Positions 1 through 6,766 of a DNA stretch of 14,898 bases are shown here, piece after piece. The notes beneath the pieces were generated by a model. It saw only the letters and a program-made list of their open reading frames with translations, was not told where the DNA came from and did no database searches. The stretch comes from an uncultured bacterium. Lineage in GTDB: Bacteria > Bacillota_I > Bacilli_A > RFN20 > CAG-826. Numbering within the stretch: position 1 is the stretch's first letter; the number at the start of each line of letters is the position of its first letter. Location: assembly GCA_949290725.1 (NCBI GenBank), contig CASEST010000041.1, positions 1 to 14,898 of the forward strand, in the 5' to 3' direction. The position numbers and the translations under genes are program-made.

Positions 1-70
1 GCAGGTGACGGGAATCGAACCCGCGTAATCAGCTTGGAAGGCTGATGCTCTACCATTAAACTACACCTGC
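1..70 (-). tRNA. tRNA-Gly (anticodon UCC)
   Basis: Read on the minus strand this folds as a complete cloverleaf. The 7-bp acceptor stem is GCAGGTG/CACCTGC, the D arm contains TTTAATGGTAGAGC, and the anticodon stem TCAGC/GCTGA encloses loop CTTCCAA with anticodon TCC (window positions 36-38). The T arm contains GGGTTCGATTCCC. The last acceptor base falls on position 1, so the discriminator base and any encoded CCA lie outside the window. The UCC anticodon reads GGA/GGG and, with wobble, other glycine codons. It is a separate transcription unit from the thioredoxin operon upstream, because a terminator and its own promoter lie between them. Confidence 0.97.
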
Positions 71-80
71 GTGCCTAAAT

Positions 81-109
81 AATATAGCAAATACACTCAT
101 TCAATTCAA
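81..109 (-). promoter_or_regulatory. Promoter of tRNA-Gly
   Basis: On the minus strand there is a -35 box TTGAAT (104-109), a 17-bp spacer and a -10 box TATATT (81-86). The TGC just before the -10 box gives an extended -10 motif. Initiation would fall a few bases before the tRNA 5' end at position 70, leaving a short leader for RNase P to remove. Spacing and position are both ideal for a vegetative sigma factor. Confidence 0.8.
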
Positions 110-127
110 GAGAAAATTAATAAAAAT

Positions 128-151
128 AAAGCCTAGGATTTTCTAGGCTTT
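128..151 (-). terminator. Intrinsic terminator of the CPBP-traX-trx operon
   Basis: A perfect 9-bp inverted repeat AAAGCCTAG/CTAGGCTTT encloses a 6-nt loop. On the minus strand it is followed by a T-rich run (TTTATTTTTATTAA). It starts 17 nt after the thioredoxin stop codon and ends before the tRNA promoter, so it separates the two transcription units. Confidence 0.9.
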
Positions 152-168
152 ATAAATATAACTAATTA

Positions 169-477
169 TTAAGCTTGTTTAACTAATCTTAAAAGGGCTT
201 CTTTATCCATATAGCCGCTAACGCTCTTTTTGTTTTCGCCATCTTTAAAAACAAATAAAGTAGGGACGACTCTAACATTAAATTTAGCTGCTAATTCAGG
301 AAATTGATCGACATCAACTTTAATAACAGTAATATCACTATTTTCATCTGTTAAATCTTCAAGTTCAGGGCTAAGCATTTTGCATGGTCCACACCATGTA
401 GCGAAAAAATCGACTAAAACATCGCCGTTTTTAACTAAATTTTCGAATTCACCAGTGTCTTTTAAATGTACTAACAT
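169..477 (-). CDS. trxA: Thioredoxin
   Basis: A 102-aa cytosolic thiol-disulfide oxidoreductase that reduces protein disulfides and is itself recharged by thioredoxin reductase, which is not in the window. The redox motif WCGPC occupies residues 28-32, with catalytic Cys29 and Cys32. It is preceded by the usual LVDFFAT strand, and the conserved cis-proline is in VPT (Pro72). Length is typical for a single-domain thioredoxin, and no signal peptide is seen, so it is intracellular. The start is fixed by the strong Shine-Dalgarno sequence at 489-494. It is the last gene of a minus-strand operon, 23 nt after the TraX-like gene, and its terminator follows directly. Grouping a thioredoxin with two polytopic membrane proteins is not a standard arrangement, so no joint function is claimed. 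Confidence 0.96.
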   Translation of the reverse strand: MLVHLKDTGEFENLVKNGDVLVDFFATWCGPCKMLSPELEDLTDENSDITVIKVDVDQFPELAAKFNVRVVPTLFVFKDGENKKSVSGYMDKEALLRLVKQA

Positions 478-488
478 ATTTTATTTTT

Positions 489-494
489 CCTCCT
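489..494 (-). promoter_or_regulatory. Strong Shine-Dalgarno of thioredoxin
   Basis: On the minus strand a perfect AGGAGG lies 11 nt before the ATG at 477. It is among the strongest ribosome-binding sites in the window and suggests that thioredoxin is translated efficiently and independently of the gene before it. Confidence 0.85.
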
Positions 495-500
495 GTTTAA

Positions 501-1358
501 TTAAATAAAATAAAAGATAAGAAAGAGATTAACTAGATGTATTGGATAATATAAATAGAAACTATATGTTAAGAATTTATTTTTTATTCCAAGTTTATGG
601 GAATAAAAAATAATAAACAATGAAGCCAAAACAATATAAGTTTCATTAACACTATCTACACCTAAATAATTTCCTCCTATGTAAGTAAAAATGTAAGCGA
701 TAATAGAAAATATCGCAAGCGATATGCAATAAATAATATTTCTTGATAAATAATATTTATTTGAATTAAGAAATTCATTATCAATTTGACTAACTTTTTT
801 AATATATAAACTAGTTAATAAATGATATGTTAAAAATAAAGCTAAACCAAAGATTGAATATTGAGGAAATAATCCTCCAAATAAATAATAAATATAATCA
901 TTAAGTTTAACTAAATCAATCTTAATTAAATAAGTAAGTATAAAATAAAGAATAATTAAAGAAATATAAATATATTTATCCTTTTTATCTAGATTAATAA
1001 AATAATAAAGCGCTAGATAAAGGATTAAATCGATAAAAATATTACCAAATTGATAGATATTAAAATTTAATGAAGATAGATTTAAAAAAGAAAGAATTGT
1101 TATTCCTAAATAGACTATTAAAGCTAATATAGCTATTCTTATAAAATATTTTTTAATATTAGAGGTGTGAGTTGCTCCTTCATATAATAAAAATAAGAAT
1201 ATCGGGAAAGCTAAAGAGCCGAGTGAAATAAATATAGTAGCTAATGCTTGATTATCGCTACTTATAAACATTCCAATATGGGCTAAAGTCATTAAAATAA
1301 TCCCAATTATTTTTAAAACAAAATTATTTATAAATAGTATCGATCTTTCTTTTTTCAT
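501..1358 (-). CDS. TraX-family polytopic membrane protein
   Basis: A 285-aa very hydrophobic protein with roughly eight membrane segments. The N-terminal stretch LKIIGIILMTLAHIG (residues 15-29), the segment LAFPIFLFLLYEGATHTSNIKKYFIRI (49-75, split here only by description) and the C-terminal YLYYPIHL block match the TraX family layout as I know it. TraX of the F plasmid acetylates pilin; the many chromosomal Firmicute homologues have no established substrate. Family members normally carry Asp-His-Ile-Gly in the first helix, and here residue 26 is Ala (AHIG). No strong Shine-Dalgarno precedes the ATG, which lies 6 nt after the CPBP stop codon, so translational coupling is likely. The family call rests on pattern recognition. 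A distant acyltransferase-3-like membrane protein is the alternative. Confidence 0.75.
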   Translation of the reverse strand: MKKERSILFINNFVLKIIGIILMTLAHIGMFISSDNQALATIFISLGSLAFPIFLFLLYEGATHTSNIKKYFIRIAILALIVYLGITILSFLNLSSLNFNIYQFGNIFIDLILYLALYYFINLDKKDKYIYISLIILYFILTYLIKIDLVKLNDYIYYLFGGLFPQYSIFGLALFLTYHLLTSLYIKKVSQIDNEFLNSNKYYLSRNIIYCISLAIFSIIAYIFTYIGGNYLGVDSVNETYIVLASLFIIFYSHKLGIKNKFLTYSFYLYYPIHLVNLFLIFYFI

Positions 1359-1364
1359 AATTGA

Positions 1365-2270
1365 TTAAAGCAATAATAAAGTGATTATTAATGAAAATAA
1401 ATTATTCGTAATATGGGCTAAAGTAGAAACCGCAAAGCCTTCTTTATGATAAAAATAGCATAGTAGAAGCCCAGAAAAAATATAGGTTGGTAAATTGATT
1501 AATTCAATAACTAATGAGTCAACATTTAAAAAAGCATTAAAATCAAAATGTAATAAGCCAAAGATTATTGCAACAATTAAATAAACAAAAACTGGTTTCA
1601 GTTTTTTTAATAATAAAGAGAATAAGCCAACACGATAAGCATATTCTTCAACAACTGGACCGACAATTCCAAAGATTAAAATCGATAAAACCGGATAAAG
1701 AGTGGTGACCGAATCAATTGCTGCTTCGTTATTATTTACTGAATTATTAGAAAAAATTAAATTTAATAAAGTCGATATTAAGGAAGATAATACAATGAGC
1801 ATAAATCCATAGGAAAAGCCATATAAATAGGTTCTTCCCTTCTTAAATTTCGCTAATGATGGTAAAAAATCTTTATTTAATAATAAAATCATTATTCCGA
1901 TTATCATTAAATAGACAGCAAAATTTAATAATGCTGTTCCTTTATTCGTGAACTGAGCTAAATAAGGGTTTAGACCAACAATTATAAAACTCAAAATTAC
2001 CGAAATTAAATTTAATCCGATAAATCCTGTTAAAAATAATAACAAATATTTATTTGTTGGAAGTGGGAATATCGATTGCTCAAAGCGCAACAATTTAAAA
2101 AACGAATTATTTTTATTATTATTTTCATTGCTTTTATTTTGTTGAAGGTTATTTTTCTTATTATCTAAATCACTTCCTTTTTCCTCATTTTGATAACCGC
2201 AATAAGGGCAATACATCGAATCTTCATCAATAAGTAGACCACATTTTTTACATTTCTTTTGTTCTTTCAT
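1365..2270 (-). CDS. Zinc-ribbon protein with CPBP-family intramembrane metalloprotease domain
   Basis: A 301-aa protein taken from the ATG at 2270. The N-terminal zinc ribbon has Cys7, Cys10, Cys21 and Cys24 (CxxC-x10-CxxC). A low-complexity Asn/Lys/Glu linker follows (about residues 29-56), then a polytopic membrane domain from about residue 73 to the end. All three CPBP (Abi/CAAX protease Rce1-like) motifs are intact: EEYAYR (Glu208, Glu209, Arg213), FGLLH (Phe237, His241) and HITNN (His286, Asn290). Activity is therefore plausible; substrates of bacterial members are mostly unknown, with roles proposed in prenylated-peptide processing and bacteriocin self-immunity. An in-frame ATG 27 nt upstream would overlap the promoter and add a hydrophobic, poorly related extension before the zinc ribbon, so the inner start is preferred. 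It is the first gene of the minus-strand operon and probably leaderless. Confidence 0.88.
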   Translation of the reverse strand: MKEQKKCKKCGLLIDEDSMYCPYCGYQNEEKGSDLDNKKNNLQQNKSNENNNKNNSFFKLLRFEQSIFPLPTNKYLLLFLTGFIGLNLISVILSFIIVGLNPYLAQFTNKGTALLNFAVYLMIIGIMILLLNKDFLPSLAKFKKGRTYLYGFSYGFMLIVLSSLISTLLNLIFSNNSVNNNEAAIDSVTTLYPVLSILIFGIVGPVVEEYAYRVGLFSLLLKKLKPVFVYLIVAIIFGLLHFDFNAFLNVDSLVIELINLPTYIFSGLLLCYFYHKEGFAVSTLAHITNNLFSLIITLLLL

Positions 2271-2277
2271 GATAAGA

Positions 2278-2306
2278 ATTATAATATAAAAAATCAATTT
2301 TATGAA
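2278..2306 (-). promoter_or_regulatory. Promoter of the CPBP-traX-trx operon (leaderless)
   Basis: On the minus strand the -35 box TTCATA (2301-2306, 4/6 consensus) is followed by a 17-bp spacer and a perfect -10 box TATAAT (2278-2283). The -10 ends 7 nt before the ATG at 2270, so transcription should start at or within about one base of the start codon. There is no Shine-Dalgarno. The -35 box overlaps the start codon of the divergent yigZ gene. Confidence 0.65.
2280..2290 (+). promoter_or_regulatory. -10 region of the yigZ operon
   Basis: The plus strand carries TATAAT at 2280-2285, part of the self-palindromic ATTATAAT (2278-2285), and an overlapping TATAAA at 2285-2290. Initiation about 7 nt downstream would give a leader of only about 5-10 nt before the yigZ ATG at 2302, with no Shine-Dalgarno. 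I find no good -35 box at 15-18 bp, so its strength is uncertain. Confidence 0.5.
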
Positions 2307-2907
2307 TTATACGATTAAAGAAGTTTATATTAAGGAAATTGAAGTTGAAAAGTCTCGTTTTATAGGTTATTTATTTCCAGCAAATAGTAAAGAAGAATTC
2401 GATGATTTTTTAACAAAATTAAGGAAGGAAAATCCTAAAGCTCGTCATTTTTGTTATGCTTATATTATTAATGATGAAAAAAGAGGAAGTGATGATGGTG
2501 AACCTAAAGGGAGTGCGGGGATTCCTTTATTAAATTCTTTAATTAATAAGAATTTAGTTAATTCAGCAATTATTGTAATTCGTTATTTCGGTGGAACTTT
2601 ACTTGGAGCGGGTCGCTTATTAAGAACTTACCTTAAATCTTTTGAAGAGGTATATAAAATTTCTTCTTTATTAACTTTAGAACCTAAAAAATTGATTGAA
2701 GTAGAAATTGATTATAATTGTTACGATATTTTTAAAAATTATTTAAAAAATAATCAATTCGATATCTTAAAGACTGAATTTAATGATAAAATAATTTTGG
2801 ATTTTTTATCACCTTTAAGTTTTAATGAAAATCTAATTGATACGAAATTTCTTTATAAAGTTAAAGTGATAAAAATAGATGAATATATCAAAAGAAAGGA
2901 TTTATAA
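2302..2907 (+). CDS. yigZ: YigZ/IMPACT family (UPF0029) protein
   Basis: A 201-aa cytosolic protein. The N-terminal UPF0029 (IMPACT) domain shows EKSRFIGYLFP (residues 16-26), KARHFCYAYI (46-55), SDDGEPKGSAGIPLL (63-77) and VIRYFGGTLLGAGRLLR (92-108), all hallmark blocks of the family. A DUF1949-like C-terminal domain follows. Length is near the usual 200-215 aa. Eukaryotic IMPACT proteins regulate the GCN2 kinase; the bacterial function is not established, and nucleic-acid binding has been proposed from structure. The start agrees with the family's N-terminus. It opens a compact plus-strand operon, and its stop is one base before the start of the next gene. Confidence 0.93.
   Translation: MNYTIKEVYIKEIEVEKSRFIGYLFPANSKEEFDDFLTKLRKENPKARHFCYAYIINDEKRGSDDGEPKGSAGIPLLNSLINKNLVNSAIIVIRYFGGTLLGAGRLLRTYLKSFEEVYKISSLLTLEPKKLIEVEIDYNCYDIFKNYLKNNQFDILKTEFNDKIILDFLSPLSFNENLIDTKFLYKVKVIKIDEYIKRKDL
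2894..2900 (+). promoter_or_regulatory. Shine-Dalgarno deciding the mrp start
   Basis: GAAAGGA lies inside the last codons of yigZ, 8 nt before the ATG at 2909. It supports that ATG over the in-frame ATG at 2879, which would put ten unrelated residues before the cysteine-bearing N-terminus. Confidence 0.75.
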
Positions 2908-2908
2908 A

Positions 2909-3739
2909 ATGGCAGAATGTACTCATAATTGTGAGACTTTCACTGAAGAATGTGAAAGTCGAGGTAAAGGTGTTCAAAAACTTGAAACTAATTCATTAAA
3001 TAAAATTAAACATATAATTGGTGTAGTTAGCGGTAAAGGCGGAGTAGGTAAATCATTTGTTACCTCTTTAATCGCTTCCTCTTTAAACAAAAAAGGTTAT
3101 AAAGTTGGAATTTTAGATGGTGATATAACTGGGCCTTCAATTCCAAAAGCTTTTAATATCCATGGTTCCTTAGAGGGTGATGGACATAGCTTAATTTTTC
3201 CTTACGAAACAAAAAGTGGCTTAAAAATTGTTTCTTCTAACCTTTTATTACCTAATGAAGATGATCCAATTATATGGAGAGGTACATTAATTTCTTCATT
3301 ATTATCTCAATTTTATGTTGATGTTTTATGGAGTGAATTAGATTATTTATTAATCGATATGCCTCCAGGAACTGGGGATGTCACTTTAACTGCTTTCCAA
3401 TCAATCCCTTTAGATGGAATTGTTGTAGTCTCCACTCCTCAAGATTTAGTTGGTTTAATTGTTAAAAAAGCAATTAATATGGCAAAGATGATGAACGTTA
3501 ACATTTTTGGTTTAATTGAAAATATGTCTTATGTTTCCTGTCCTAATTGCCATGAAAAAATTGAAGTTTTTGGAAAGAGTAGAGCTGAAGAGATTTCTAA
3601 AAATGAAAATATTAAATTTTTAGGAGCATTACCATTAGTTTCTAGTAATGCTAAAAATATCGATGATGGAAATGTTGAAAATATAGAATTAGAAGAAATT
3701 AATCCTATTATTGATGAATTAATTTCGTTAACTAAATAA
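2909..3739 (+). CDS. mrp: Mrp/NBP35-family P-loop ATPase, iron-sulfur cluster carrier
   Basis: A 276-aa soluble ATPase of the MinD/ParA-like Mrp/NBP35/ApbC group, which binds a 4Fe-4S cluster at a dimer interface and passes it to apo-proteins. Visible are the deviant Walker A motif GKGGVGKS (residues 42-49), DGDITGPSIP (70-79), the MPPGTGDV block (151-158), IVVVSTPQ (171-178) and the C-terminal cluster motif CPNC (Cys211, Cys214). The N-terminus has Cys4, Cys8 and Cys15, resembling the NBP35-like Cys-rich leader of many Clostridia-type homologues, but one cysteine of the usual inner CxxC appears replaced (CETF). Length is normal for the short bacterial form. The start follows the Shine-Dalgarno at 2894-2900, one base after the yigZ stop. 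No isc or suf genes are in view. Confidence 0.94.
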   Translation: MAECTHNCETFTEECESRGKGVQKLETNSLNKIKHIIGVVSGKGGVGKSFVTSLIASSLNKKGYKVGILDGDITGPSIPKAFNIHGSLEGDGHSLIFPYETKSGLKIVSSNLLLPNEDDPIIWRGTLISSLLSQFYVDVLWSELDYLLIDMPPGTGDVTLTAFQSIPLDGIVVVSTPQDLVGLIVKKAINMAKMMNVNIFGLIENMSYVSCPNCHEKIEVFGKSRAEEISKNENIKFLGALPLVSSNAKNIDDGNVENIELEEINPIIDELISLTK

Positions 3740-3748
3740 GGCATTGCT

Positions 3749-5020
3749 ATGATAAAGGTCGAAGAATTTATTTTAAGAAGGAATAAATTAGTTAAAAAGT
3801 TAGAGGATAATTCGATTGCTCTTATTTTTGCTAGTGTTCCAAAAAAGTCTAGCGAAGATGAAGATTTCCCTTTTGTAGTTAATCGCAATTTCTATTATTT
3901 AACTAATGTTAAACAAGATAGCTCAGTTTTATTAATTAAAAAAAGTGGCGGTTTAATTAGCGAAACCTTATTTGTTCATGAATATAACGAAACAATTGAA
4001 AAATGGACTGGCAAAAGGTTAACAGCTAAAGAAGCTTTTAATTTAAGTGGAGTTGAAAATGTTTTATATTTAAATCAACTCGAATGTGAACTTGAATCAA
4101 TTTTTAAATCCGGAATTTATAAAAACGTTTATTTAGATCTCGATAAAGAGTTAAAAATTGCTCCTTCAAAGACAACTAACGAATTAAAAGAAGAGATTTT
4201 AAGCAAATATCAAAATTTAAATGTATTAAATATTTATCCTTATATTGTTCGTTTAAGAATGATTAAATCAAAAGGCGAGATAGAAGAGTTTAAAGAAGCA
4301 ATTCATAAAACAGATTTAGCTTTACAAAGATTGATGAAAAATATTAAACCTGGATTATATGAATACCAACTTTCTTCACTTTTTTATTACACTATTCAAG
4401 ATTATGATAATAGCGAACTTTCATTCCCAACAATTTGTTCAGCTGGAGTAAATGCAACTTGCTTGCATTATACCGAATGTAAAGATAGGCTTGATCAAAA
4501 AGATTTAATCTTATTTGATTTAGGCGCTAGACATAATTTATATTGCGCTGATATATCAAGAACCTACCCAATAAGTGGTAAATTTAATTCATTACAAAAG
4601 AAAATTTATCAAATTGTTTTAGATTGCAATAAAATGGTTGAAAAAGCAATCAAACCAGGTATCACTATTCGTCAATTAAATAATTTGGTAATTGATTTTT
4701 TAGCCGATAATTGTTTAAAGGTTGGTCTTATTTCTGATAAGGAAGATATTAAGAAATATTATTTCCATTCAATTTCTCATCAAATTGGCCTAGATACACA
4801 TGATCCAGGTTGTTTAGATGATGGTAGTGAGGTCAATTATCGTGATTTGCCTTTAGAAAAGGGCAATGTTATTTCAAATGAACCTGGTTTATACTTTAAA
4901 GAATTAGGTATTGGTGTCAGGATTGAGGATGATATTTTAGTAACTGAAGATGGCTCTTTAAATCTAAGTAAAGATATAATTAAAGAAATAGATGATATTG
5001 AAAATTTCATGAGGAGGTAA
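3749..5020 (+). CDS. pepP: Xaa-Pro aminopeptidase (M24B)
   Basis: A 423-aa cytosolic metallopeptidase that removes an N-terminal residue preceding proline. The N-terminal aminopeptidase-P domain (about 1-165) contains the NRNFYYLTNV block (45-54). The C-terminal pita-bread domain carries the whole dinuclear metal site: Asp257 (FDLGA), Asp268 (ADISRTYP), His344 (SHQIGLDTHDPG), Glu378 (NEPGLYF) and Glu393 (RIEDD). Catalytic-site histidines His240 and His351 are also present. Length agrees with the family's 420-450 aa, so it looks complete and active. It lies 9 nt after mrp with a weak AAGG-type ribosome site (about 3738-3741), and its last codons hold the strong Shine-Dalgarno of the next gene. 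Its place in a peptide-turnover pathway is family knowledge; the neighbours add nothing specific. Confidence 0.96.
   Translation: MIKVEEFILRRNKLVKKLEDNSIALIFASVPKKSSEDEDFPFVVNRNFYYLTNVKQDSSVLLIKKSGGLISETLFVHEYNETIEKWTGKRLTAKEAFNLSGVENVLYLNQLECELESIFKSGIYKNVYLDLDKELKIAPSKTTNELKEEILSKYQNLNVLNIYPYIVRLRMIKSKGEIEEFKEAIHKTDLALQRLMKNIKPGLYEYQLSSLFYYTIQDYDNSELSFPTICSAGVNATCLHYTECKDRLDQKDLILFDLGARHNLYCADISRTYPISGKFNSLQKKIYQIVLDCNKMVEKAIKPGITIRQLNNLVIDFLADNCLKVGLISDKEDIKKYYFHSISHQIGLDTHDPGCLDDGSEVNYRDLPLEKGNVISNEPGLYFKELGIGVRIEDDILVTEDGSLNLSKDIIKEIDDIENFMRR
5011..5017 (+). promoter_or_regulatory. Strong Shine-Dalgarno of the zinc-ribbon gene
   Basis: GAGGAGG is embedded in the last codons of pepP (encoding its terminal Arg-Arg), 5 nt before the ATG at 5023. 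It decides the start and suggests the zinc-ribbon protein is made in greater amounts than its neighbours. Confidence 0.85.
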
Positions 5021-5022
5021 TT

Positions 5023-6129
5023 ATGAAATATCAATGCAGTGTTTGTGGTCAAATAATCGATCGTAATGATTCTTGCCCAATTTGTGGAAGTGATGGCAGC
5101 AAAATAATTTCCTTGGGCGATGAAAATAATTCAACGACTTATCGTTGCCTTTCTTGTGGTCGTGTTTTCGAAAATCGTGATGTTTGCCCTTATTGTAATG
5201 GCGAAGAGTTATACGATTTAACCCATGATAAAATGTTTAATCGCAACGATATCAAAAAAGAAGAAAATCATTTTGAAGAGGAACAACATAGTGAACAATT
5301 GGATTTATTTTCTTCTTTAAGCAACGACGATCATTTTGATGACAAACCTGTTGATTTATCAAAACATCTTTTTGAAGAACTAAAAGAAGAGGTCGTTGAA
5401 GAAAAGGAAGAAGATAATTCAAGTTTAATTCTTGATGATGAATACGAAAATAGCGATATAATTATTCATCAAGACCAAAGCGATATTAAAAAAGAAGATG
5501 ATTTATTTGATAAAACACTACCTGATAATTCTTTAAACGAAGAGGAAGTAGAGGAAGAAAGCGAAATTGATAAAGATACAATCTTTGCTAGTGAAACTAA
5601 TGAAATCACTGCTCCATGGGAAGAAGATGAAGAGAATATTGAAGAAGAAGCTAATGATGAAACTTTAGAAGCTACTGAAACTGAAATTCATTTAATTAAT
5701 GAAAAAGAAGAATTAGTTTCTAATCAAGAAGAACAAAATAATGCTGAAGAAATTAAAGGTGATACATTGATTGATGAAATTAATGAAAACAATAAGACTA
5801 ATGAAGAAGTTTCAAATGATTCGAGTAATGATTTAACATCTTTAAAAGAAAAAAGAATAAATAATTTATTAAAATTAATTTCTTTATTAACAAAAGATTA
5901 CTTCTTGAAATCTGATGATATTAAATTAGAAAATAAAGAACTTATTTTATCTAAACTTTTTAAGGAATTTGCTGAAATTAGTAAAGATAATAATTTTGAT
6001 TTTAATAGATTAATGGAAGAAAAAGAAGTTCTTGATAATGAAATTTTTATTAAAGAACCTACCCCATTTAATGGCTATTTATCTTATGAAAATAATGAGA
6101 TTAAGGAATTAAATAAGAAAAATGATTAA
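5023..6129 (+). CDS. Double zinc-ribbon protein with long acidic region, function unknown
   Basis: A 368-aa protein I cannot assign to a named family beyond its N-terminus. Two tandem zinc ribbons are clear: Cys5/Cys8 with Cys18/Cys21, and Cys42/Cys45 with Cys55/Cys58, each CxxC pair separated by nine residues. From about residue 75 to 275 the chain is very rich in Glu, Asp and Asn with few hydrophobics, and is probably disordered. The last 95 residues (from about SLKEKRINNLL) look like a folded helical domain. No membrane segment or signal peptide is seen. It sits 2 nt after pepP with a strong ribosome site and overlaps the HAD gene by 8 nt. A scaffold, nucleic-acid-mimic or adaptor role is possible but is inference only. 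Composition reflects selection for charge rather than obvious transfer. Confidence 0.85.
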   Translation: MKYQCSVCGQIIDRNDSCPICGSDGSKIISLGDENNSTTYRCLSCGRVFENRDVCPYCNGEELYDLTHDKMFNRNDIKKEENHFEEEQHSEQLDLFSSLSNDDHFDDKPVDLSKHLFEELKEEVVEEKEEDNSSLILDDEYENSDIIIHQDQSDIKKEDDLFDKTLPDNSLNEEEVEEESEIDKDTIFASETNEITAPWEEDEENIEEEANDETLEATETEIHLINEKEELVSNQEEQNNAEEIKGDTLIDEINENNKTNEEVSNDSSNDLTSLKEKRINNLLKLISLLTKDYFLKSDDIKLENKELILSKLFKEFAEISKDNNFDFNRLMEEKEVLDNEIFIKEPTPFNGYLSYENNEIKELNKKND

Positions 6130-6766
6130 TAATATTATTTTTGATTTTAATGGAACGATTTTAGATGATGGATATCTTTGTTATTTAATCGAAGATGAAA
6201 TGATTAAAGAAGCAGGAGTTAAACCAATTTCTTATGATTTTTATTTGGAGCATTTTCTTCATCCTGTTTCTGAATACTATAAGCTCATTGGTTTAGATGA
6301 GAGTAAGATTAACTTTAAAGAAAAAGCTAATTTTTTCCAAGATGAATATCAAAAAAGATGGAAAAAAGAAGCCCCATTATTTAAAGGAGCGATCGAAACT
6401 TTATCATTTTTAAAAAATAACGGCTATAAATTATATGTATTAAGCGCTTCAGAAATAAATATTTTACAAGAACAACTTAAATTTTTAAATATTTTAGATT
6501 ATTTTGATGATATTATCGGAGCGAATAATAAAGAAGGTAAGGGCAAAATTGAATATGGGAAAGAATTTGTCAAACTTCATAATCTAAATAAGGATAATGC
6601 TATTTTAATTGGGGATACAACCCATGATTATGAAGTTAGTAAAGAATTAGACCTCAATGTCTTATTATTTTCTAAAGGACACAACTCCACTACTCGTTTA
6701 TTAAATACTGGAGCAAAAGTAGTTTCTTCATATCAAGAGATACAAGAATATTTATTGTCTTTATAA
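6122..6766 (+). CDS. HAD-superfamily hydrolase (phosphoglycolate phosphatase-like)
   Basis: A 214-aa cytosolic HAD phosphatase with an inserted helical cap. Motif I is IIFDFNGTI (nucleophile Asp8, with Asn10 where most phosphatases have the acid/base Asp). Motif II is VLSAS (Ser108). Motif III is a lysine near GKGKIEYGK (residues 139-147), and motif IV is GDTTHD (Asp165, Asp169). The cap (about 15-85) places it in subclass I like Gph/beta-phosphoglucomutase, but the substrate cannot be read from sequence. DFNGT-type members occur in other Firmicutes as I recall. Its ATG overlaps the previous gene's stop by 8 nt (ATGATTAA), implying translational coupling; the nearest AAGGA (6103-6107) is rather far at 14 nt. 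It is the last gene of the operon. Confidence 0.92.
   Translation: MINNIIFDFNGTILDDGYLCYLIEDEMIKEAGVKPISYDFYLEHFLHPVSEYYKLIGLDESKINFKEKANFFQDEYQKRWKKEAPLFKGAIETLSFLKNNGYKLYVLSASEINILQEQLKFLNILDYFDDIIGANNKEGKGKIEYGKEFVKLHNLNKDNAILIGDTTHDYEVSKELDLNVLLFSKGHNSTTRLLNTGAKVVSSYQEIQEYLLSL

Noticed and set aside
2271..2297. Upstream ATG for the CPBP gene
   Set aside because: It would require transcription starting inside yigZ and adds a hydrophobic stretch before the zinc ribbon; the ATG at 2270 fits the promoter and the domain.
2879..2908. Upstream ATG for mrp
   Set aside because: It would overlap yigZ and add ten unrelated residues; the Shine-Dalgarno and the conserved cysteine leader point to the ATG at 2909.
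3529..3888. Minus-strand open frame of 119 codons
   Set aside because: It lies antisense across the end of mrp and the start of pepP, both well supported, and has no ribosome site or family resemblance.
4837..5052. Minus-strand open frame of 71 codons
   Set aside because: Antisense to the conserved C-terminal metal-site region of pepP; a shadow frame.
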